Source: an uncultured Eubacteriales bacterium (GTDB taxonomy: Bacteria > Bacillota > Clostridia > Christensenellales > Aristaeellaceae). Taken from it: a stretch of 55,156 nucleotides of DNA. Below, one piece after another: positions 49,639 to 55,156 of this stretch; position 1 is the stretch's first letter; each line of letters begins with the position of its first letter. The stretch lies in the NCBI GenBank assembly GCA_944349545.1, contig CALVNG010000006.1, forward strand, positions 1 through 55,156, in the 5' to 3' direction. The translations under genes and the position numbers were made by a program. Below the pieces are notes generated by a model, which did no database searches, was not told the origin of the DNA, and saw nothing but the letters and a program-made list of their open reading frames with translations.

Positions 49639-50082
49639 TCAGAAATCGACGCCCGCGACCAGCGCAATGTAGCAGTAGGGGCAGCGCTCGCCCGTGCGGA
49701 CAAAGACCTTGACTTCCTCGCCTCTCAGCGCGCCGTTGAGCCACAGGTCCTTCATTTCCACATGCGGAATGCACTTTTCCACCAGAGCGTTGCCCTTGTT
49801 GTTTTCCTTGTCCAGAATTTCCTTGAATTCCTGATAGGCGGCGGGGCTGACGGACTTGGTTTCATCGGTAACGATATAGCTTTCCACCACCAGCTCGCTG
49901 AGCACCGCCTTGACCACATCCGCCACGCGCGGCACGCCCTCGCATACCGCCAGGTCGATGCAGGTGGTTTGATCATGACGGGGGAAGGGGCAGCCTACGT
50001 CGCCGATCAGAATGATGTCGCCATGGCCCATCTTGCCCACGGCCTTCGCCAGCTCCGCATTGTAGATACCGGATTTTTTCAT
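49639..50082 (-). CDS. rbsD: D-ribose pyranase
   Basis: 147 residues of the RbsD/FucU family: MKKSGIYNAELAKAVGKMGHGD with the catalytic His in GHGD, and the C-terminal FVRTGERCPYCYIALVAGVDF with the conserved RTGE and Tyr. It interconverts pyranose and furanose forms of ribose for the kinase. AAAGGAG precedes the ATG. First gene of the operon, directly downstream of LacI-type operators. Confidence 0.94.
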   Translation of the reverse strand: MKKSGIYNAELAKAVGKMGHGDIILIGDVGCPFPRHDQTTCIDLAVCEGVPRVADVVKAVLSELVVESYIVTDETKSVSPAAYQEFKEILDKENNKGNALVEKCIPHVEMKDLWLNGALRGEEVKVFVRTGERCPYCYIALVAGVDF

Positions 50083-50102
50083 TTGAGATACGCTCCTTTC
50101 AA

Positions 50103-50131
50103 TTGTTAAACGTTTTACTGACTGGCATCAA
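50103..50131 (-). promoter_or_regulatory. rbs operator overlapping a weak promoter
   Basis: TTAAACGTTTTA (50106-50117) is a near-palindrome with the central CG that LacI-family regulators such as RbsR bind. It lies 24 nt upstream of rbsD. On the minus strand TTGATG (50126-50131), 17-nt spacer, TAACAA (50103-50108) could be a weak promoter that the operator would block. Confidence 0.6.
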
Positions 50132-50181
50132 TTGGCATTTACGTTTTTTGCATATCTTCCTACCATTTGATACGTGTGCAA

Positions 50182-50193
50182 TAAAACGATTAA
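50182..50193. promoter_or_regulatory. Second LacI-type operator (auxiliary)
   Basis: TAAAACGATTAA, similar to the operator at 50106 and 76 bp away. Two sites on the same promoter region would allow looping. Tentative. Confidence 0.45.
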
Positions 50194-50218
50194 ATAACCT
50201 GTAAAAAGAACCGCCGGC

Positions 50219-51226
50219 TCAACATGATTTTCTGACAATCAGTGTTGAGCGCAAGGTAACGGAAATGCCCGCGAGGCTTCTTAAATCTTCCACAGCATCC
50301 AGCAGAAGCCTGATCGCGTTAAGCGCCATATCCCGGCTGGGGTTTTCCACCGTGGTAAGCGGAGGATACAAAAAGCTGGAATAATAGATATTGTCGTAAC
50401 CGACCACGCCCATATCCCGTGGAATCTTGACCTTTTTTTCCTTGAGGGCCTCCATCGCGCCCCAGGCCATAAAATCGCTGCCCACGAAGGCAGCCGCGGG
50501 CTTTGGCGCGGGATCATAGCTTTCCAGCACCTGCTTCATCAGCTCGTACCCGGACTCGAAGGTAAAATCTCCATGGCGGATATCGCACTGAGCAGGAGAA
50601 ACGCCATGACGGGCCAGGGTATCCATAAAACCGTTGACACGGGATTGGGCGTTGCTGACCAATCCGACAGGTCCCGCAAGGCAGATAAACCGCTCGTAAC
50701 CCTTCCCGACCAGATAATCTGCCACGGACGCGGCGCCGCGATAGTTATCGGCATAGATGAAAGCAACGTTGCGATCGGTTTCCACCGGGGGCCGGTCCAT
50801 GATCACCAAGGGAACTTCCACCATTTCAAACAGACGGGACAGTTCCATTCGGGGCGCAATGCTGATGATGCCATCCACATGGGCGCTGAGCATGCTGTCT
50901 ACGTTTTGTTCCTCTGTTTTGGCTTCGCTATCCGAATCATAAAGCATGATCTGATAGCCTCTTTCGTTGGCCTCCTTTTGAATCGTCTTGACGCTGGTTG
51001 AGAAAAAGGGGTTGACAATATCGGGCACATGGACGCCGATGGTGTAGGAACGGTTGGTCTTGAGGCTTCGGGCATAGAGATTGGGGCGATAGCCCAGCTC
51101 CTCGATTGCACGATATACGCGCTGTTCCAGTTCGGAGCTGACGTATTTCTTCTGGGTCAACACATTTGATACAGTAGCAGTTGACACTCCGGCCGATTTG
51201 GCAATATCCTTAATCGTAACGGTCAC
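50219..51226 (-). CDS. LacI-family regulator of the ribose operon
   Basis: 335 residues. N-terminal helix-turn-helix TIKDIAKSAGVSTATVSNVL with the hinge that follows, then a sugar-binding-protein-like effector domain ('YTIGVHVPDIVNPFFSTSVKTIQKEANERGYQIMLYDSDS', 'AAAFVGSDFMAWGAMEAL', 'VVGYDNIYYSSFLYPPLTTVENPS'). GTG start 51226 with AAGGTGAG 8 nt upstream. It is likely an RbsR equivalent that releases DNA on binding the sugar; the operators upstream of rbsD and of its own gene support this. Confidence 0.93.
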   Translation of the reverse strand: MTVTIKDIAKSAGVSTATVSNVLTQKKYVSSELEQRVYRAIEELGYRPNLYARSLKTNRSYTIGVHVPDIVNPFFSTSVKTIQKEANERGYQIMLYDSDSEAKTEEQNVDSMLSAHVDGIISIAPRMELSRLFEMVEVPLVIMDRPPVETDRNVAFIYADNYRGAASVADYLVGKGYERFICLAGPVGLVSNAQSRVNGFMDTLARHGVSPAQCDIRHGDFTFESGYELMKQVLESYDPAPKPAAAFVGSDFMAWGAMEALKEKKVKIPRDMGVVGYDNIYYSSFLYPPLTTVENPSRDMALNAIRLLLDAVEDLRSLAGISVTLRSTLIVRKSC

Positions 51227-51246
51227 GACAGCTTCTCACCTTGTAT

Positions 51247-51262
51247 AGTTAATCGAGTAACT
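51247..51262. promoter_or_regulatory. Probable autoregulatory operator of the LacI-family gene
   Basis: AGTTA-ATCGAG-TAACT, an inverted repeat with central CG, immediately downstream of the promoter -10 (51269-51274), so it would overlap the transcription start. Confidence 0.5.
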
Positions 51263-51268
51263 GTTCAC

Positions 51269-51297
51269 ATTATAACATCCTGTTTTTCGCCTGTCAA
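51269..51297 (-). promoter_or_regulatory. Promoter of the LacI-family gene
   Basis: On the minus strand: TTGACA (51292-51297), 17-nt spacer, extended -10 TGTTATAAT (TATAAT at 51269-51274). Near-consensus. Confidence 0.88.
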
Positions 51298-51316
51298 GAG
51301 CAAGCCTACAATTTAC

Positions 51317-51353
51317 AAAAAAACATGTCCGAAGGAAGCTATCCTTGGACATG
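51317..51353 (-). terminator. Terminator of the HAD-IIA gene
   Basis: On the minus strand CATGTCCAAGG pairs with CCTTCGGACATG (one bulge), followed by seven T. It lies 12 nt after the HAD-IIA stop. Confidence 0.88.
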
Positions 51354-51364
51354 CTGGACGCCTG

Positions 51365-52204
51365 TCACTTTTTCTTAGCCGGCGCGCTCTTGGGCGCGAT
51401 ATCGCCCACACCGCTAAGCACATAGCGGGGACGGTAGGGGAATTTGCGCATCTCATGCTCGGTGGTCACGCCGCTGAGCACCAGCACGGTGTCGATGCCG
51501 CACTCCACGCCTGCGACGATATCGGTATCCATGCGGTCGCCGATGATCGCGCACTCCTCCGGCGATACGCCCAGCAGGCTCAGGCCGTGGCGCATCATCA
51601 GGGGATTGGGCTTGCCCAGATAATAGGCCTGCCGCCCCGTTGCCAGCTCGATGGGACTCATCAGCGCCTTACAGGCCGGAACGATGCCGCCCTCCACGGG
51701 GCCGGTCAGGTCGGGGTTGGTGCCGATCAGCTTGGCGCCGGCGCGCACCAGCTGCACCGCACGCTCAATCTTCTCAAAGCTGTAGGCATGCGTTTCGCCC
51801 ATCACCACGTAGTCGGGGTTGACCTCGTTCATGGTAAAGCCCGCCTCATACATGGCGCCCACCAGGCCGGGCTCGCCGATGACGTAGGCGCTTCCGCCGG
51901 GGCACTGCTGCTTGAGAAACGCCGCCGTGCTCAGCGCGCTGGTATAGAAGTGCTTTTCATCCACCTCCAGCCCCAGGCGCTCCAGCTTCTGCTGCAGCTC
52001 CCTGGGTGCGCGCTCGCTGGAATTGGTCAGAAACAGGAATTTCTTGTTCTCCCGCTTCAAAAAATCAACAAACTCCCGCACGCCGGGCAAAAGCAGGTTG
52101 CCGTGATAGATCACGCCGTCCATATCGCAGATGAAGCCCTTCTTTTTGCGAAGCGCCTCCAGTGTATAGGCATGCTGCTCCAGGTTGGTAACAGTCATGG
52201 ACAT
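51365..52204 (-). CDS. HAD-IIA phosphatase (NagD/AraL-like)
   Basis: 279 residues. Motif I ICDMDGVIYHG, motif II FLTNSSERAP, a C2-type cap (about 80-170) and 'LGKPNPLMMRHGL..CAIIGDRMDTDIVAGVECGID' for motifs III/IV. NagD-type enzymes dephosphorylate nucleotides or sugar phosphates. It is divergent from the cupin regulator and separate from the ribose genes, so no specific pathway is indicated. Two starts are possible, 52204 and 52198; GAGGTG lies 4 nt before the first and 10 before the second. Confidence 0.92.
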   Translation of the reverse strand: MSMTVTNLEQHAYTLEALRKKKGFICDMDGVIYHGNLLLPGVREFVDFLKRENKKFLFLTNSSERAPRELQQKLERLGLEVDEKHFYTSALSTAAFLKQQCPGGSAYVIGEPGLVGAMYEAGFTMNEVNPDYVVMGETHAYSFEKIERAVQLVRAGAKLIGTNPDLTGPVEGGIVPACKALMSPIELATGRQAYYLGKPNPLMMRHGLSLLGVSPEECAIIGDRMDTDIVAGVECGIDTVLVLSGVTTEHEMRKFPYRPRYVLSGVGDIAPKSAPAKKK

Positions 52205-52248
52205 TCACCTCATTTCTTGGTTCATTGGGGAAATGCTCCCCGCATCTA

Positions 52249-52276
52249 GTATATCACGTTTCCGGAAAAGATCAAC
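52249..52276 (-). promoter_or_regulatory. Promoter of the HAD-IIA gene
   Basis: On the minus strand: TTGATC (52271-52276), 16-nt spacer, extended -10 TGATATACT (TATACT at 52249-52254). Confidence 0.65.
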
Positions 52277-52374
52277 CAGATGTGATATGGTCTATTTTTA
52301 TTCCATTCGGAACATTTTTATGCCCGCTTTTCGCGCCGCCTTCTCCGGCATAATGTAAAACCTGGATACAAACC

Positions 52375-52404
52375 TTGACACCTTTCCCTATTACGTGTTA
52401 TGCT
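52375..52404 (+). promoter_or_regulatory. Promoter of the cupin regulator/acyl-CoA synthetase operon
   Basis: TTGACA, 18-nt spacer, extended -10 TGTTATGCT (TATGCT at 52399-52404). The start codon is about 60 nt downstream. Confidence 0.7.
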
Positions 52405-52466
52405 TCGTTCGTATATCCTTATTTATATTGAAGCGGCGTATTCCGCGCCGCGTGGAGGGATCTGTC

Positions 52467-53045
52467 ATGACGGAAAACCGGGAACAACTGCGCCTCATTG
52501 CGCTACGTATCCGTGATCTGCGCGATATCTCCGGCCTGAGTGCCCAGGAGGTCGCCAACCGGGCCGGGATTGACAAGGACGAATACCTGGCCTACGAAAC
52601 GGGCGAGCGCGATTTTTCTTTTTCCCATCTGTTCAATATCGCCGAGGTGCTGGGCGTGGACATCAGCGACCTTCTGACCGGCGAAAGCCCCAAACTGCAC
52701 GGCTATGTGCTGACCCGCCGCGGTCAGGGCCTCAAGTTCAACCGCCGTCAGCAGTACGAATACCACCACCTGGCCTACAACTTCCGCGACAAGCTGGCCG
52801 AACCCTTCATGGTGACCGTGCGAGAGGACGCGCTCGGAACGCAGAAGCAGGCCCACAGCCACGAGGGTCAGGAATTTGACTACGTGCTGGAGGGCACGCT
52901 CAAGATCGTGCTGGGCGGAAACGAATTGTATCTTCAGCCCGGCGACAGTCTGTACTATGATTCCAGCCTGCCCCATGTGATGTACGCCGTGGAGGGGGAT
53001 TGCCGCTTCATTGCGGTCGTGATCAAAGAGGGGGCGAAGGCGTGA
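52467..53045 (+). CDS. Xre-cupin transcriptional regulator
   Basis: 192 residues. N-terminal Cro/C1-type helix-turn-helix (about 10-65; 'RIRDLRDISGLSAQEVANRAGIDKDEYLAYETG') and a C-terminal cupin (about 120-190) with 'HSHEGQEFDYVLEGTLKIVLGGNELYLQPGDSLYYDSSLPHVM', which keeps the His/Glu metal ligands. This architecture is common in one-component regulators of adjacent catabolic genes. ATG 52467 follows GTGGAGGGA. Its stop overlaps the acyl-CoA synthetase start by 1 nt, so it likely regulates that gene in response to its substrate or product. Confidence 0.92.
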   Translation: MTENREQLRLIALRIRDLRDISGLSAQEVANRAGIDKDEYLAYETGERDFSFSHLFNIAEVLGVDISDLLTGESPKLHGYVLTRRGQGLKFNRRQQYEYHHLAYNFRDKLAEPFMVTVREDALGTQKQAHSHEGQEFDYVLEGTLKIVLGGNELYLQPGDSLYYDSSLPHVMYAVEGDCRFIAVVIKEGAKA

Positions 53046-54718
53046 TGAAACCGATCTGCTACGACTATCTCAACTGCCCCACGACCTTTTCCACCTACGA
53101 TGATTTCAACAAGAAGTTCCGCATCACCCGTCCGGAGAGCTTCAACTTCGCCTACGACGTGGCCGACCGTATCGCTCAGGAGGAGCCGGACCGGCTGGCC
53201 GTTCTGTGGACGGATGAAAGCGGCGTCTGCATCCGTTATACCTTCGGACAGCTGAAAGAGGAAAGCGACCGCGCGGCGAACCTGTTCAAATCCATGGGCA
53301 TTCGCAAGGGCGACAAGGTGATGCTGATTCTCCGCCGCCACCTTGAATTCTGGCCCATTTTGATGGCCCTGCACAAGCTGGGCGCCGTGGGCGTGCCCGC
53401 TACCCATCTTTTGACCGAAAAGGACGTGCTCTACCGCGTGGATGCCGCGCGCATCCAGATGATCGTCATCTCCCACAAGGACGAGGGCGTGCTCAGGAGC
53501 GCGGAGGTGGCGATGCAGAAATGCGAAAGCCTCAGGCATGTGATGATCCTGCGCGGCCAGCGCGAGGGCTTCCACAGCTATGAGAAGGAAATGCCCCTGC
53601 AAAGCCCCGTGTGGGACAAGCCCACGGGCGAAGACTATCCCCACAACCACGACCTCCTGCTGCTCTACTTCACCAGCGGCACCACCGGCATGCCCAAGAT
53701 GGTCACTCACGACCATTACTACCCGCTGGGCCATATCGTGACCAGCCTGTACTGGCAGCAGTGCGAGGACGGCGGACTACACTTCACCATTTCGGAAACC
53801 GGCTGGGCCAAGAGCGTGTGGGGCAAGCTCTACGGCCAGTGGCTCACGGGCAGCGCGGTCTTTGTCTACGACTTTGAGCGCTTCATCGCCCGCGACATCC
53901 TCAGGCAGATGAGCACCTACGGCGTGACCACCTTCTGCGCCCCGCCCACGATGTACCGCTACATGCTGCAGGAGAACTTCGCCGGCTATGACCTGAGCCA
54001 TCTGCATCACTGCGCTGTGGCGGGCGAGCCGCTCAATCCCGACATGGCCGCCGAATGGCTCAAGCGCACCGGTATCCCGCTGCTGGAGGCCTTCGGCCAG
54101 ACGGAGCTGGTGGTCACGCTGGCCACCTTCCCCTTCATGAAGGTATGTCCCGGCAGCATGGGCAAGCCGAGCCCCATCTTCGACGTGGACCTGGTGGACG
54201 ATCAGGGCAACTCCTGCCCGCCGGGCGTGACAGGCGAGATCGTTATCCACACCGATGACGACGCGCTACCCATCGGCATGTTCTCCGGCTACTACGAGGA
54301 CCCGGAGCTGACCAAGACCGTCTGGGACAACGGGTTGTATCACACCGGCGACGTGGCCTGGCGCGATGAATGGGGCTACTACTGGTACGTGGGCCGCGCC
54401 GACGACGTGATCAAGTCCAGCGGCTACCGCATCGGGCCCTTCGAGGTGGAAAGCGCGCTGCTGGAACACCCCGCCGTGCTGGAAACCGCCATCACCGCCG
54501 CGCCCGACGAGCTGCGCGGCCAGGTGGTCAAGGCCACCATCGTCCTCAAGCCCGGCTGGGAGGCGGGCGACGCGCTCAAGAAGGAGCTGCAGGAGCACGT
54601 CAAGCGCACCACCGCGCCCTACAAGTACCCCCGTATCATCGAATTTGTCAGCGAGCTGCCCAAGACCATCTCCGGCAAGATCCGCCGCGTGGAGCTGCGG
54701 CAGAAGGACCAGCGATAA
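53045..54718 (+). CDS. AMP-forming acyl-CoA synthetase (acetyl/medium-chain type)
   Basis: 557 residues of the ANL superfamily. The P-loop-like YFTSGTTGMPKMVTHDH, 'SETGWAKSVWGKLYGQW' (as in acetyl- and medium-chain acyl-CoA synthetases), 'EAFGQTELVVT', 'YHTGDVAWRDEWGYYWYVGRADDVIKSSGYRIGP' and the catalytic Lys in LPKTISGKIRRVEL are all present. It should activate a carboxylic acid to its CoA thioester via an acyl-adenylate. Chain length cannot be read off reliably. It is translationally coupled to the cupin regulator. Confidence 0.94.
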   Translation: MKPICYDYLNCPTTFSTYDDFNKKFRITRPESFNFAYDVADRIAQEEPDRLAVLWTDESGVCIRYTFGQLKEESDRAANLFKSMGIRKGDKVMLILRRHLEFWPILMALHKLGAVGVPATHLLTEKDVLYRVDAARIQMIVISHKDEGVLRSAEVAMQKCESLRHVMILRGQREGFHSYEKEMPLQSPVWDKPTGEDYPHNHDLLLLYFTSGTTGMPKMVTHDHYYPLGHIVTSLYWQQCEDGGLHFTISETGWAKSVWGKLYGQWLTGSAVFVYDFERFIARDILRQMSTYGVTTFCAPPTMYRYMLQENFAGYDLSHLHHCAVAGEPLNPDMAAEWLKRTGIPLLEAFGQTELVVTLATFPFMKVCPGSMGKPSPIFDVDLVDDQGNSCPPGVTGEIVIHTDDDALPIGMFSGYYEDPELTKTVWDNGLYHTGDVAWRDEWGYYWYVGRADDVIKSSGYRIGPFEVESALLEHPAVLETAITAAPDELRGQVVKATIVLKPGWEAGDALKKELQEHVKRTTAPYKYPRIIEFVSELPKTISGKIRRVELRQKDQR

Positions 54719-54749
54719 ACGATTCTGTACGAAGGAGGAGTACCCCCCG

Positions 54750-55156
54750 ATGCTGCGAATGCTGAAGCGATGCACTGCGCTCATGCTTTTGAGCGTCCTC
54801 ATGCTGGGCTGCCTGCCCCGCGCCTCGGCCAAAACCGTGGAGGAATGGCTGGAAGGCTTTGAGACGGGCGAAACGTGGTTCGGAGAGGACTTCGCCTACG
54901 ACATCACCGACGAGGAGGCCTGCTGGGAGCTGCTGCAGCGGCCCATCACCGTGCTGGATGCGGGACAGCGCGAGGAGATCTATCCCCGCGTAACCCCCGG
55001 CGGCGAGAAGGTCAACGACGACAAACTCGGCGGCTTCATCAACGGCGCGTCCGCAGCGGTGCATGTGCTGGGCGAGGACGAGGACGGCTGGACGCTCATC
55101 GAGGGCCTGGATTACTACAACCGCGTCATCCGCGGCTATGTGAAAACCAGCCTGCT
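54750..55156 (+). CDS. Secreted protein, 3' end outside the window
   Basis: 135 codons are visible, beginning MLRMLKRCTALMLLSVLML. A signal peptide ending near RASA is followed by a mature region with 'GASAAVHVLGEDEDGWTLIEG' and VIRGYVKTSLL. That end resembles an SH3-like repeat, as found ahead of L,D-transpeptidase or amidase domains, but the catalytic part is not in view. A Cys in the signal (MLGCLP) is not a clear lipobox. GAAGGAGG precedes ATG 54750, 31 nt after the acyl-CoA synthetase. The frame is open to the window edge. Confidence 0.7.
   Translation, partial: MLRMLKRCTALMLLSVLMLGCLPRASAKTVEEWLEGFETGETWFGEDFAYDITDEEACWELLQRPITVLDAGQREEIYPRVTPGGEKVNDDKLGGFINGASAAVHVLGEDEDGWTLIEGLDYYNRVIRGYVKTSL

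Overview
The window looks like chromosomal DNA of a high-GC member of the Clostridia (Bacillota). Pointers are the AGGAGG-type ribosome-binding sites with spaced ATG/GTG/TTG starts, encoded CCA ends on the tRNAs, the DnaE/PolA/rpsB-tsf-pyrH gene types, an ATP-type phosphofructokinase, many secreted proteins with Gram-positive signal peptides, and no outer-membrane genes. A finer assignment (for example a gut Christensenellales-like lineage) would be a guess. Host genes are visibly GC-rich; positions about 19.2-27.9 kb are AT-richer and carry a mobile element.

Layout. 0.3-3.4 kb: an ABC exporter-like trio (NEW3-domain membrane protein, ATPase, permease). 3.5-6.7 kb, minus strand: a sensor kinase/response regulator pair, a HAD phosphatase and a flavin reductase-like protein; the last is divergent from a metallophosphoesterase, with overlapping promoters between them. 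7.9-11.2 kb: AraC-type regulator, 6-phosphofructokinase, an unlisted 51-residue gene, and a terpenoid-cyclase-fold protein. 11.3-18.9 kb: rpsB-tsf-pyrH-argS-rRNA methylase-HAD-polytopic membrane protein; frr does not follow pyrH.

19.2-27.9 kb: an integrative mobilizable element of the Tn4451/IME type with a large serine recombinase, Xre regulators, a MefA-like efflux pump behind a leader with an attenuator, a methyltransferase, an NTF2-like protein, a Cys-rich protein, a RepA_N-domain protein and a MobV relaxase. A near-canonical pMV158/MobV oriT (hairpin plus TAGTGTGTTA nick site) sits at 21.3 kb, 5 kb from the relaxase gene. The element abuts the 3' end of a seven-tRNA operon (Pro-Glu-Ile2/Met-Asp-Thr-Tyr-Leu, minus strand), and the recombinase frame appears to run out of the element into host DNA.

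29.0-40.4 kb, minus strand: a tightly packed run polA-coaE-transglycosylase-peptide-binding protein-CHAP amidase-dnaE, mixing replication with cell-wall functions. 40.6-44.3 kb: a DUF5655-like protein, a secreted protein, a secreted caspase-like peptidase and a membrane GT2 glycosyltransferase. 44.4-51.2 kb, minus strand: a LacI regulator and a ribose-type operon rbsD-btpA-rbsK-rbsA-rbsC-rbsB with LacI-type operators. 51.4-55.2 kb: a HAD-IIA phosphatase, then a cupin/Xre regulator translationally coupled to an acyl-CoA synthetase, and a secreted protein cut by the window edge.
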